DNA of 37,118 nucleotides from positions 1-37,118 of the forward strand of contig NZ_CASEXV010000035.1 of NCBI RefSeq assembly GCF_949292005.1, in the 5' to 3' direction. The notes below the pieces were generated by a model that worked only from the letters and a program-made list of their open reading frames with translations, was not told the DNA's origin and did not search any database. Below are positions 24,435 to 32,856 of the stretch, in pieces. Both the position numbers and the translations under genes were made by a program. This DNA is from an uncultured Bifidobacterium sp. Its GTDB lineage: Bacteria; Actinomycetota; Actinomycetes; Actinomycetales; Bifidobacteriaceae. Position 1 is the first letter of the stretch, and each line of letters starts with the position of its first letter.

Positions 24435-24490
24435 TGTGTGGACAAAGATGTGTGGACAAAGATGTGTGGATAAAGATGTGTGGATAAAGG
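24435..24490 (-). repeat. Four 14-bp tandem units, each with a DnaA-box sequence
   Basis: Units begin at 24435, 24449, 24463 and 24477. Read on the minus strand, units 3 and 4 contain TTATCCACA (24465-24473, 24479-24487), the DnaA-box consensus. Units 1 and 2 contain TTGTCCACA (24437-24445, 24451-24459), the form preferred in Streptomyces and mycobacteria. The array lies 48 bases upstream of the likely nuclease start. Unit count changes would alter box number. A role in DnaA titration or control is inferred. Confidence 0.85.
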
Positions 24491-24628
24491 CGGCCCTTCT
24501 CGGACTTGCCGTGCAGTTCCCCAACGGGGAGGATGTTGCCAGGCGGTGCGTGGTCTCTCCACGGAGTGGGTGCGGCGGATGCGGGTGAGAACGAGCGGAT
24601 AGAAGTGGGCGCACAGGAGTTTTTCATC

Positions 24629-24758
24629 CATTGGGCGGATTCTGCGTTCGTTGGGCGGGTCCTCCAGCTATCCCCTCATCCTGAGTGCTGGAATTAAGCC
24701 ATTTCTGGAATCTTCTACTGGACGACCCACCCAACGAGCAACAAAACCGCCCAACGAA
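24629..24758. repeat. Dispersed 130-bp inverted-repeat element, copy 3
   Basis: It is nearly identical to copy 2 with about ten differences and one deleted base. It has the same orientation and the same paired TTGGGCGG / CCGCCCAA boxes in each arm. It lies between the DnaA-box array and the acyltransferase start, and may form part of that gene's leader. The 398 bases from 24388 to 24785 hold only these repeats. Confidence 0.88.
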
Positions 24759-24785
24759 CGCGCCGCGCACTCAGAGAACACGAAA

Positions 24786-25790
24786 ATGGGGATTATCATC
24801 GCGGCGATTAGCGTCGTGGGTATTGTCGTCGTGATCTATTTCCGGCAAGTGCGCCGGCTGTCCTCCCGCCTGCGGCACAATGGAGATATGACATCCAAAG
24901 GAAAGCCTTCGCCTCGTTCTTTTGTAGATCCTCTGTCACGTGAGCAGCTCCGGATTCTGGCGTCCCGCCACCATCTGGTCGATCCGACCCGATATTTTCC
25001 CACGGGTCCGCGCCAGGAGGATACCGCCGAGATAAACGCCCAGAATCCACGTGCCACGAGGATTCTCCTCGGAGGAGTGTCCGTCGTGGTCCGCACCCAC
25101 AGCAGGGTCCGCGCTTGGGGGCTGGAGAACGTTCCGATCGAGGGGCCGTTCATCACGGCGGCGACGCATGTCACGATGTACGACGTTTTTGTGCCCATGA
25201 TGGCTTTGTTCCACATGGGCCGTCGACCACGTTTCATGGCGAAGGCCGAGATGGCGCGATGGCCGGTTATCGGGCGATGGTTCCGTCTGGTGGGAATGCA
25301 GCCGGTGCTGCGGCGGAGTGGCAAGGCCAAGGTCATCGAGGAGGAGTCGGTCCGCATCCTCACATCCGGTCGTCCTTTGACGGTGTGGCCGGAGGGCACG
25401 GTGACGCGCGACCCCCAGAAATGGCCCATGAGCCTTAAAACCGGCGCCGCCTTCATCGCACTGGAGGCATCCAGACGCTGTGGACGCCAGATTCCGCTGT
25501 TCTGCTCCATCACGTGGGGAGCGGCGAGCATCAATCATTGGTGGCCGTGGCCGAGGAAGAACGTCGTCATGTGCTTCGACGACAGAATGGATTATTCGGA
25601 TCTCCTTGGCGATGTGGACGACTGGGGTGAGGAGCCTCCCATGGAGGCTGTTGCCAAGCTCACCGAGAGAATAAGGTCGCGGATGGAGGCCGTTATGTCC
25701 GAGATCCGTGGTGAGGCGCCTCCTTGCGATGGATACTGGGATTTCCGCACGATGCGTCGTGTCCCGCGTCCGGAGGGGAAGCAGGCGTAG
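24786..25790 (+). CDS. 1-acyl-sn-glycerol-3-phosphate acyltransferase (PlsC family)
   Basis: The protein transfers an acyl group to lysophosphatidic acid or a similar lysophospholipid at the membrane. With ATG 24786 it has 334 residues and an N-terminal hydrophobic segment (residues 2-19). The catalytic H-x4-D motif is H128-V-T-M-Y-D133. The later V-W-P-E-G-T-V-T-R is the substrate-binding EGT motif. ATG 24888 is an alternative start: CACAAT (24876-24881) lies six bases before it, the same layout as gltX, which would remove the membrane segment. The gene precedes gpsA and ddl on the same strand, and GpsA makes the glycerol-3-phosphate used in the same pathway. Confidence 0.88.
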   Translation: MGIIIAAISVVGIVVVIYFRQVRRLSSRLRHNGDMTSKGKPSPRSFVDPLSREQLRILASRHHLVDPTRYFPTGPRQEDTAEINAQNPRATRILLGGVSVVVRTHSRVRAWGLENVPIEGPFITAATHVTMYDVFVPMMALFHMGRRPRFMAKAEMARWPVIGRWFRLVGMQPVLRRSGKAKVIEEESVRILTSGRPLTVWPEGTVTRDPQKWPMSLKTGAAFIALEASRRCGRQIPLFCSITWGAASINHWWPWPRKNVVMCFDDRMDYSDLLGDVDDWGEEPPMEAVAKLTERIRSRMEAVMSEIRGEAPPCDGYWDFRTMRRVPRPEGKQA

Positions 25791-25840
25791 CATTGCACGG
25801 GATGAGTCGGCGACGCGTGGCCGACGTCGGCACGATAGTG

Positions 25841-25868
25841 ATGAACGTAGCGAACGTAGATGAACGTA
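25841..25868. repeat. Short GAACGTA repeats before gpsA
   Basis: ATGAACGTA occurs at 25841-25849 and 25860-25868, with GAACGTA at 25852-25858 between. The repeats lie 20-50 bases before the gpsA start. They may be a minor duplication or a regulator site. Confidence 0.5.
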
Positions 25869-25890
25869 AATGAATGGAGAGTGTGCGGTT

Positions 25891-26895
25891 ATGGCGGGTA
25901 TGAAGGTCACTGTTGTGGGGGCCGGCGCATGGGGCACCGCATTCGGCCAGGTTCTGGCGGATGCGGGGAACCAGGTGACTATGTGGGCCATGGAACCCGA
26001 GATCGTCGATGCGATCGAGACCACTCACCGCAACCCTTTCCGCCTTCCCAGCGTTGAGCGCCTGCCTGCGGCCATAAGCGCCACTGGAGACCGTCGGGCC
26101 GCCGTCGAATCCGCGCGGATCGTCGTTGTGGCCGTCGCGGCCCAGTTCGCGAGGGTGGCGTTGGAGCCTTTCCGTGATCTGATTCCGAGCGGGGCCGTGG
26201 TGGTGTCGCTGATGAAGGGCATCGAACGGGACACCGACAAGCGCATGGATGAGGTCGTCCGCGAGTCTCTTGACCTTCCTGAGGATAGGTTCGTCGCCGT
26301 GTCGGGGCCGAACCTCAGCCGTGAGATAGCGGACAGGCAGCCGGCCGCGACGGTTGTGGCCTGTGCGGACATGGATGTGGCGCGTATGGTCGCAGAGGCG
26401 TGCACAACCGACTATTTTCGTCCTTTCATCAGCTCCGATGTGATCGGCGTGGAGATGTGCGGCTCGCTGAAGAATGTCGTCGCGCTCGCGGTGGGTATGG
26501 TTCGGGGCGCGGGGTACGGGGAGAACACGGCGGCCATGGTCGAGACGCGAGGGCTGGCCGAGTTGACGGCCTTGGGGTCGGCGGCTGGAGCCCAAAGGAA
26601 GACCTTCTCAGGGCTGGCTGGGGTGGGAGACCTTGTCGCCACATGCGGGTCGCCGTTGAGCCGCAATTACACGTTCGGGGCGAACCTCGGCAAGGGCCTG
26701 AGCGTCGAGGAGGCCACGAGGGTGAGCAATGGCGTGGCCGAGGGTGTGCCGACGACGTCCGCCGTGGTCGGACTGGGCCGCCGGCTCGGTGTGGACACGC
26801 CCTTGGCTTCGGCGATGGATCATGTGCTCCGTGAGGGCCTGTCCTGCTCGCGCATGCTATCCGAGCTTTTCGGTGAGGATATCGTCGAAGAATAG
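25891..26895 (+). CDS. gpsA: Glycerol-3-phosphate dehydrogenase [NAD(P)+]
   Basis: GpsA reduces dihydroxyacetone phosphate to sn-glycerol-3-phosphate for phospholipid synthesis in the cytoplasm. The protein has 334 residues. The Rossmann motif G-A-G-A-W-G-T-A is at residues 10-17. S-G-P-N-L-S-R-E-I is the conserved mid-region motif. The catalytic Lys lies in G-S-L-K-N, followed by G-M-V-R-G-A-G-Y-G-E-N-T. The final R-x-x-S/T-N-G motif (R-V-S-N-G-V-A-E-G) is intact. ATG 25891 is chosen over 25870 because GGAGA (25876-25880) gives good spacing and the protein then starts MAGMKVTVVG. Probably transcribed with the upstream acyltransferase and downstream ddl. Confidence 0.96.
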   Translation: MAGMKVTVVGAGAWGTAFGQVLADAGNQVTMWAMEPEIVDAIETTHRNPFRLPSVERLPAAISATGDRRAAVESARIVVVAVAAQFARVALEPFRDLIPSGAVVVSLMKGIERDTDKRMDEVVRESLDLPEDRFVAVSGPNLSREIADRQPAATVVACADMDVARMVAEACTTDYFRPFISSDVIGVEMCGSLKNVVALAVGMVRGAGYGENTAAMVETRGLAELTALGSAAGAQRKTFSGLAGVGDLVATCGSPLSRNYTFGANLGKGLSVEEATRVSNGVAEGVPTTSAVVGLGRRLGVDTPLASAMDHVLREGLSCSRMLSELFGEDIVEE

Positions 26896-27026
26896 TCGTC
26901 CGCCGTGCACGTGGTTGTGGACGTGTGATGGTGGTGGAGGGCATCCGGCGGATGCCGTGGTGCGGTTTCGGCGATGATGGGTGTCATAGGCGCGGATGTG
27001 GCAGTCCGCGGGAAACGGGGATCGAC

Positions 27027-28163
27027 ATGGTGAGAAAACGTGTGGCGGTGTTGTATGGCGGTCGAGCCGATGAGCATTCGATTTCATGCGTGTCCACTGC
27101 GGGAGTGCTGGGAGCGATGGATCCACAAAGGTTCGACCCCGTGCCCATAGGCATCACGAAGGATGGTCAATGGATAACTGGTGGTGAGGATCCGCGGGAT
27201 TTCCGCTTGGATGCGGGGTCGCTGCCCACGGTGTCGCGCACGTCCTCATCGCGTGACGTGATTTTGGACCCTTCCTTGGGATGCGATGGCTTCCTTGGGA
27301 GGAATGCTGATGGCACGCTCGATTCCTTGGGTCATATCGACGTGGTCTTTCCTGTGCTGCACGGTCCTTATGGGGAGGATGGCACCGTTCAGGGGCTTCT
27401 GGAGATGATGTCGGTGCCGTACGTCGGTTGTGGCGTGTTCGCATCGGCGGCCTGTATGGACAAGCATTACACCAAGCTGATCCTTCAGGCCGCCGGGATC
27501 CCGGTCGCGGAGGGCATCACGGTGGATATGCGTGGAGTCTGTTCCGAAGGCGAACCGCCCGCTGATGGCGTGGAAGGGATCATGGCCCGTATCGACCGTG
27601 CGGGATTGACGTATCCGTTGTTCGTCAAGCCGTCGAGAGCCGGGTCGAGTTTTGGCGTAACGCGAGTCGATTCCGCGGATGGGGATGCGCTTGCCGCCGC
27701 GCTGGTGGAGGCATTCCATCATGATTGGCGAGTGCTTGTGGAGCAGGGGGTCGAGGGACGCGAGATCGAATGCGCCGTGTTGGCGGAGCATCCCGGAGAT
27801 GAGCCTTCGGTGAGTTGGCCGGGGGAGATCGTTCTTGACCGTCATGATGACGATGAGCAGTTTTACGACTTCGACAGCAAATACACCGACGCCCAGGCCT
27901 CGCATGTCGAGGTCCCCGCTCATCTGCCGCAGGATGTGCTTGATCGTGTGCGTGACGTCGCGGCCCGCGCGTTCGTGGCCGTCGACGGCGCGGGTCTGAG
28001 TCGCGTCGACACGTTTGTGACGCCGGATGGACGCGTAGTGGTTAATGAGATCAACACCATGCCCGGTTTCACCCCGATTTCCATGTATCCGCAGGCATGG
28101 GCCGCAACTGGAGTCGATTATGGTGAGCTCGTGGGGCGTCTGATCGAGGGCGCTTCCCGGTGA
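27027..28163 (+). CDS. ddl: D-alanine--D-alanine ligase
   Basis: Ddl joins two D-alanines with ATP for the peptidoglycan stem peptide. The protein has 378 residues and an ATP-grasp fold. V-A-V-L-Y-G-G-R-A-D-E-H-S-I-S is the N-terminal substrate motif. V-L-H-G-P-Y-G-E-D-G-T-V-Q-G and C-M-D-K-H-Y-T-K follow. V-F-V-K-P-S-R-A-G-S-S-F-G-V is the ATP-binding loop, and V-N-E-I-N-T-M-P-G-F-T the metal-binding end motif. ATG 27027 has GGGGA six bases upstream; GTG 27030 is possible. The open frame extending to 26925 is not supported. It follows gpsA by 131 bases. murA nearby shares the same pathway. Confidence 0.95.
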   Translation: MVRKRVAVLYGGRADEHSISCVSTAGVLGAMDPQRFDPVPIGITKDGQWITGGEDPRDFRLDAGSLPTVSRTSSSRDVILDPSLGCDGFLGRNADGTLDSLGHIDVVFPVLHGPYGEDGTVQGLLEMMSVPYVGCGVFASAACMDKHYTKLILQAAGIPVAEGITVDMRGVCSEGEPPADGVEGIMARIDRAGLTYPLFVKPSRAGSSFGVTRVDSADGDALAAALVEAFHHDWRVLVEQGVEGREIECAVLAEHPGDEPSVSWPGEIVLDRHDDDEQFYDFDSKYTDAQASHVEVPAHLPQDVLDRVRDVAARAFVAVDGAGLSRVDTFVTPDGRVVVNEINTMPGFTPISMYPQAWAATGVDYGELVGRLIEGASR

Positions 28164-28363
28164 GGTCGATGTGACGCCGCTTATGCGGACGCCTTCGGAA
28201 TGGCCGGTGGACGCCGGGGATCGGTCGACCCGTAGCATGTCCTCGCTTGTGGTGGCGCGGCGAGGGTCATGTTGTTGAGGGGTGGTTGTGGAGTCGCGGG
28301 CAGAGGTTGCCGCGCCAGAGGCAGTCGTGTCGTAGGTGATCGTGTCGTGGATGGGAGTGTTCG

Positions 28364-29497
28364 ATGAACGATGATGGTTTGAACGCGGACGGCCGCGGTG
28401 GGTCGGGAATGGATTCCGAGTATCCGCAGGGTCCTTCGCCGCAGCCCTCTTCGCCGCAGTCCGGCCCGTCGCAGCCGCTCCAGACCCCAGCCCCAAGCCA
28501 ATCGCCGTGGCTTCCTGCGGATGTGGCGCGCCGTAGATTCTCCCGTGTCGGCGCGGGGCTGTCCGTTATGCTCCTGATCTGGATCGCCCTGCAGATGATT
28601 TGCTACCAGCTGCTGAGCATGGTCGTCGCGAAGGGTTCCGACGGGTCATATCCCACATGGGTGACCCTTGTCTCGTCGAGCGGTCCCCTGTATTTGATCG
28701 CCATGCCGCTGTCACTGCTGGTGCTGTCGGCTGTTCCCGTGCTCGCGACGCGGCGTTTCTCGATGGGTATGCGGGAGTTTTTCAGGCTGCTGGTCATCTG
28801 CTTTCCCCTCATGTACGCGGGCAGCATCATCGGGTCGGTTCTTTCCGAACTGTTGTCCCAAGGGACCGCGGTCAACGGGGTGGCCGACCTCATCAATGAG
28901 TCGGACACACCCACCGTCCTTCTTTTCGTGGTGATCCTCGCGCCGACATTCGAGGAGTGGATGTTCCGTAAGCAGATCATCGACCGTCTCCGCGTGTATG
29001 GCGAGCGCACTGCGATGGTGGTCTCGGCGCTCGCCTTCGCGCTGTTCCACCTGAACCTTTTCCAGTTCTTCTACGCCTTCGCGCTGGGACTGGTGTTCGC
29101 CTACGCGTACCTTCGCACGTCGCGTCTGCGGTACAGCGTGGCGATGCACATGATCGTCAATCTCAATGGTTCGGTGATCGCTCCGTGGGTGTTGTCGCTT
29201 CTGGGCAAGGACACGTTGACGGCCATCGATTCGGGATCCATCACCGCGATTGAGAAGGCCCTCCCCAGTTCAGGCATCGGTGTCGCGGTGTATCTCCTGT
29301 ACGCTCTGGCCATGATGGCGCTGATCATTCTGGGAGTGGTCCTTCTGGTCCGTGGGTGGCGTCACAGGGAGTTCTACACCGCTCCATGCGAGCTTGCGAG
29401 TTCCGTGAGGACGCGCACCGTGCTTCTCAATCCGGGGATGCTGGTGTATATCGGATTGTCCGTGGTGGTGGTGGTAGTGCTCACCATGCTGCTGTGA
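28364..29497 (+). CDS. CPBP-family intramembrane metalloprotease
   Basis: This 377-residue membrane protein of the CPBP (CAAX protease and bacteriocin-processing) family has a Pro/Gln/Ser-rich cytoplasmic N-terminus of about 50 residues and about eight hydrophobic helices. The active-site motifs are all present: E197-E198-W-M-F-R202, F225-A-L-F-H229 and H262-M-I-V-N266. Members cleave prenylated or bacteriocin-related substrates or act in immunity, but the substrate here is unknown. ATG 28364 has GGGAG upstream with six-base spacing. No bacteriocin gene is adjacent. The 200-base gap before it is GTG-rich and holds no gene. It faces the MscS gene with a 62-base gap. Confidence 0.9.
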   Translation: MNDDGLNADGRGGSGMDSEYPQGPSPQPSSPQSGPSQPLQTPAPSQSPWLPADVARRRFSRVGAGLSVMLLIWIALQMICYQLLSMVVAKGSDGSYPTWVTLVSSSGPLYLIAMPLSLLVLSAVPVLATRRFSMGMREFFRLLVICFPLMYAGSIIGSVLSELLSQGTAVNGVADLINESDTPTVLLFVVILAPTFEEWMFRKQIIDRLRVYGERTAMVVSALAFALFHLNLFQFFYAFALGLVFAYAYLRTSRLRYSVAMHMIVNLNGSVIAPWVLSLLGKDTLTAIDSGSITAIEKALPSSGIGVAVYLLYALAMMALIILGVVLLVRGWRHREFYTAPCELASSVRTRTVLLNPGMLVYIGLSVVVVVVLTMLL

Positions 29498-29559
29498 ATC
29501 ACTCATACAGCTGTGGTTCGCCGTGTCGTTATATTTGCTATGGCCTTTTGGTCCGCATC

Positions 29560-30372
29560 TCATTCCCCGATGGCGGCCCTCTGTTCGATGAAGTCGGCGT
29601 CGGCCAGCGCCCGCACCGCCGCGTCGCGCAGGGTTGAAGCCAGCACACCCTCTTTGGCGAACACAAGAACCCTGCCTTCGATCCCATACGGGGAGAATCC
29701 GGAGAACCTCACCAAAGGCGTGCTTGAGGGCCGCGTCATGCCGTTCGTGGCGGTGCCCACGCTGTCGATGACCCGGCGTTCGGCCTCGGCGACGGGAGTG
29801 CCCGCCTTGATGGTGAAGGGGATGTCCACGCAGGCTTCGTTCGCCGGCACTATGCGTTCAAGCGCGGAGGTGTTGAGAACGGAGTTGGGGATCACCATCC
29901 TGTTGCCGTTGCGCTCCACAAGAACGGTCTGACGCCAAGTGATGTCCGTGACGGTCCCCGTCGTTCCGGCGATGGTCACGAGATCCCCGGGATGGATCAC
30001 ATGACCCATCATCAGGCCGAAGCCGCCGATGACGTTGGCTATCGTGTCCTTGAGTCCCAGTGACAGGGCGAGGCCTCCGATGCCCAGAGCCGTGATGAGC
30101 GTCGTGGGGTTGATTCCAAACACGGGCTGCAGCACGATGGCCACCGCCACGGTCCAGATCAGCACCCGTGTGAGATTGATGAAGATGGAGACGCTGGGGA
30201 TGTTGGACCGGTCGAGAGCGTGCCGAAGGATGCTCAGCAGGACCTTGGAGGCCACGGCGGCCGCGAGGGCGACAGTCAGCAGGAGGATGATGCGGCTCGC
30301 GTTGGATGAGAGCCATGAGCCGATGGCCGCGACAGCTCCCGTGTCCGTTGCCAGCGTCATGTCCACGCTCAT
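29560..30372 (-). CDS. MscS-family mechanosensitive channel
   Basis: This 270-residue small-conductance mechanosensitive channel has three hydrophobic segments. The pore-lining third helix shows the Gly/Ala pattern A-L-G-I-G-G-L-A-L-S-L-G near residues 95-106. G-D-L-V-T-I-A-G-T-T-G-T-V begins the beta domain, and I-P-N-S-V is conserved. It releases solutes on hypo-osmotic shock. The start at 30372 overlaps the deaminase stop by ATGA, with GAGAGGGGG as ribosome site. It is the third gene of the three-gene minus-strand operon. Confidence 0.92.
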   Translation of the reverse strand: MSVDMTLATDTGAVAAIGSWLSSNASRIILLLTVALAAAVASKVLLSILRHALDRSNIPSVSIFINLTRVLIWTVAVAIVLQPVFGINPTTLITALGIGGLALSLGLKDTIANVIGGFGLMMGHVIHPGDLVTIAGTTGTVTDITWRQTVLVERNGNRMVIPNSVLNTSALERIVPANEACVDIPFTIKAGTPVAEAERRVIDSVGTATNGMTRPSSTPLVRFSGFSPYGIEGRVLVFAKEGVLASTLRDAAVRALADADFIEQRAAIGE

Positions 30373-31406
30373 GCGTTCCCCCTCTCGCTTTTCTCCCCGT
30401 CCTCCATCCGGCGTTTCCAGGAGTCATGGAGTTCGAGCATGCGGGCTCTGTCCTCGGCGTCGACGAATGACGCCTCGATGGAGTTGCGTGCGATTGAGGC
30501 CAGTGACGCGAGGGACAGACCCGCCTTGCGCAGCGCGCGATAGTTGTCGGCGATGTATCCGCCGAAATAGGCCGGATCGTCGGAGCTGACCGTGACCCTC
30601 ACCCCAGCCTCCAACAGTGACGGTATGGGCAGATCGCGCACCTCCGGCACAACGTGCAGGCGGACGTTCGATAACGGGCACATGGTCAAGGGGATGTTCT
30701 CGGAGGCAAGCCGCTTCACCAGACTCGGATCGTCGGCGCTGTGGACGCCGTGGTCGATACGTTCCACGTGAAGCAGGTCCAACGCCTCCGACACATAGGA
30801 TGAGGGGCCCTCCTCGCCGGCGTGGGCCACTCGATGCAGTCCCATCCGGGCCGCCCTGTCGAACACCTCGGCGAACAGCGAGGGCGGATATCCGACTTCG
30901 GCGGAGTCCAATCCGATTCCCACAAGGTCCGCGACACGATGCTCCACGGCGTCCAGTGTGCTTTGGGCCGACTCCACGGGAAGATCGCGCACGATGCAGA
31001 GGATCAGCGAGCTGCTGATGCCCCAGCGCTCGCGTCCGATGCGCATTCCGTCAAGCAGACCGTCCATGACGGTGTCGATGGACAGTCCGTTGCGCATGTG
31101 CACCTGCGGATCGAAGAAGATCTCGCTGTGGAGAACCCCGTCCCGTGCCGCCCTGCCGAGATAGGCCAGCATGAGGTCGCGGAAGTCGTCGGATGTCCTC
31201 AGCACAGCCATCAGCTGGTAGTAGAGGTCGAGGAACGATTGAAGGTCGTCGAACTGGTACTGGCGGCTGAGCGTGCGCAGGTCGGTCCATGGAAGGTCGA
31301 CCGAGTTGCGCCGGGCCAGTTCGAGCGCGAGGTCGGGCTCCAGCGTCCCCTCAATGTGCAGATGCAGCTCCGCCTTGGGGAGTGTGGCGAGTGTGTCGAC
31401 GGTCAT
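30369..31406 (-). CDS. Adenosine deaminase family protein, probably adenine deaminase type
   Basis: This 345-residue zinc TIM-barrel deaminase has metal ligands H15-L-H17, His195 in H-A-G-E-E (catalytic Glu198), His219 in I-D-H-G and Asp276 in S-S-D-D-P. Segments G-T-L-E-P, Q-S-F-L-D-L-Y-Y, F-F-D-P-Q and S-D-D-P-A-Y-F-G-G-Y resemble the adenine deaminase branch (Pseudomonas PA0148 and yeast Aah1) more than true adenosine deaminases, from memory of those sequences. It would convert adenine to hypoxanthine in purine salvage. It overlaps the upstream DUF2974 gene and the downstream MscS gene by ATGA each. Confidence 0.88.
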   Translation of the reverse strand: MTVDTLATLPKAELHLHIEGTLEPDLALELARRNSVDLPWTDLRTLSRQYQFDDLQSFLDLYYQLMAVLRTSDDFRDLMLAYLGRAARDGVLHSEIFFDPQVHMRNGLSIDTVMDGLLDGMRIGRERWGISSSLILCIVRDLPVESAQSTLDAVEHRVADLVGIGLDSAEVGYPPSLFAEVFDRAARMGLHRVAHAGEEGPSSYVSEALDLLHVERIDHGVHSADDPSLVKRLASENIPLTMCPLSNVRLHVVPEVRDLPIPSLLEAGVRVTVSSDDPAYFGGYIADNYRALRKAGLSLASLASIARNSIEASFVDAEDRARMLELHDSWKRRMEDGEKSERGNA

Positions 31407-32656
31407 GAGGATGCTCCTTCGGATGGGGGGACCGGGGGGACGATGGTCGGCTCCGGGGACAGTCCCCGGCGTCTGGTCCGCGCTAGGGAGGCTTTGGCGA
31501 ACAGGTTCACCGCGGCGAGAATGTTGCGTCTATCCTGCGAGGATAGTCCGGCGAATGAGGAGATCATGTCGGGAAGCGCCCGGGGGATCACTCCCAGCAT
31601 TCCCCGCAGGCTGTCGGCGCCGCTTGATTCAAGGGTCTGGAACAGGGCATCCACGGTCCGCTTGCGTTGTTCGACGGACAGTCCCTCCAGCCAGGCGTTG
31701 AGCGTTGTATTGAAGTATTCGGAGCCGGGCGCGACGGATGGCATTCTGGTGAAAAGCCCGTCCCCGATCTGCCAGGAGAACGCGTCGTGCTGCATGAGTC
31801 CACGCTGGTCGGATTGGACCACTGTGCAGGGCTCGGGAGTGTCGAATATCATGCCGACGATAGACGAATCGGGGATGATCTTGGTGATCTTCCCGATGGC
31901 GTTCTGGTAGCGGGGCCCTTCCACCACCTCCCGGGGGAAGCCTGGACCGTCGAGGCTGTAGGCGCGACTAATGCGGGACCGCACGGAGTCGACCGCTTCG
32001 ACGGCCGCGTAGACTGCGAGGTTTCCACCCTTGGAGTGTCCCGTCGTGATTATTGGGCCGCGTCGCCACAGGGCCGCAACCCGTGACAGGTATTCCTCGG
32101 CGGATCGCTGCGCGGGGACCGGGTATTGGAACGTCATGTTGAAATCCTCGCGCCAGCCGGTGAAGGACTCGTCGGTGCCGCGGTAGGCGATCACCATGGT
32201 GCCGTCCGGGAGCATCATCGTCTGCGCCGCGAACTGGGTCTGGTGCTCGGCGCTGAACCGCTCTTCGACGGCCCCCACCCGTATCGGTCCGAAGCGGGGG
32301 CTTGCGCTGAGCGCCTGAACGAGGAGTCTCGTGCTGTCGGGACTGCCCAGTCCGGTGTGGAATCGCGCGAAATCGAAGTCCGATGCCGTCATGGCGGTTG
32401 TCACGCCTGTGATGGTGGGTCCCTCGAAGGCGGGGTGGAATATGGCCTCAATCGATGCCCACGGATGATGAACGTCGAAGTTCCTGACTCTGCGGGTCCA
32501 TGTCGACAGGCGACGCTCCTGGTCGTCCAGACGTGGAATGTCGTCCGGCAGGCGTTCATATGACAGACAGGCGAGCACGAGGGCGTCGATCTCTCCAAAA
32601 GGTCGCGAGGAGAAGTCCTCGGTGGTCGAGGTGACGTAATCGATGATATTGCCCAT
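31403..32656 (-). CDS. DUF2974 / Mbeg1-like alpha/beta-hydrolase family protein
   Basis: This 417-residue protein has a lipase-like core. M-V-I-A-Y-R-G-T-D (154-162) forms the oxyanion strand, and T-T-G-H-S-K-G-G-N has Ser208 as nucleophile. The Lys after Ser is typical of this family. Later P-D-S-S-I-V-G-M-I and H-D-A-F-S-W are the conserved Asp and His regions. Similar proteins are common in Firmicutes and bifidobacteria, but no substrate is known. No signal peptide is visible. It is first in the operon with the deaminase and MscS channel. It is divergent from the lactonase-fold gene with a 200-base gap. Confidence 0.82.
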   Translation of the reverse strand: MGNIIDYVTSTTEDFSSRPFGEIDALVLACLSYERLPDDIPRLDDQERRLSTWTRRVRNFDVHHPWASIEAIFHPAFEGPTITGVTTAMTASDFDFARFHTGLGSPDSTRLLVQALSASPRFGPIRVGAVEERFSAEHQTQFAAQTMMLPDGTMVIAYRGTDESFTGWREDFNMTFQYPVPAQRSAEEYLSRVAALWRRGPIITTGHSKGGNLAVYAAVEAVDSVRSRISRAYSLDGPGFPREVVEGPRYQNAIGKITKIIPDSSIVGMIFDTPEPCTVVQSDQRGLMQHDAFSWQIGDGLFTRMPSVAPGSEYFNTTLNAWLEGLSVEQRKRTVDALFQTLESSGADSLRGMLGVIPRALPDMISSFAGLSSQDRRNILAAVNLFAKASLARTRRRGLSPEPTIVPPVPPSEGASS

Positions 32657-32856
32657 TGGTGTCGATTCCCTGGTTCGGTGGGCGGTCGTCGTGCTGTGGC
32701 CGACGACCGCCGGGCCCGCGTTATGGGGTTGGCGGTCCGGATTCCATCGTATGCGGTTTTCCGTCGGGACGGCACAAAGAAGAACGTCGTTGGGGGTTTC
32801 GCCTGTTACGCAACGCCGAGAGCGATATCGAGCCGTTCCATCTTAGAGTTGGACGC

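Noticed and set aside
24435..24490. CRISPR array
   Set aside because: The units are contiguous, only 14 bases long and without spacers, and no cas genes are near.
24388..24627. N-terminal extension of the nuclease-like protein up to 24627
   Set aside because: The sequence is low-complexity (Pro, His, Ser, Thr) and includes the tandem repeats; all three minus frames are open here, so openness is not evidence of coding. It stays possible.
27246..28496. 416-codon open frame on the minus strand opposite ddl
   Set aside because: Composition is biased (Arg, His, Thr) and it covers a clear Ddl gene.
30822..31910. 362-codon open frame on the plus strand across the deaminase and DUF2974 genes
   Set aside because: It crosses two well-supported genes on the other strand and shows no motif.
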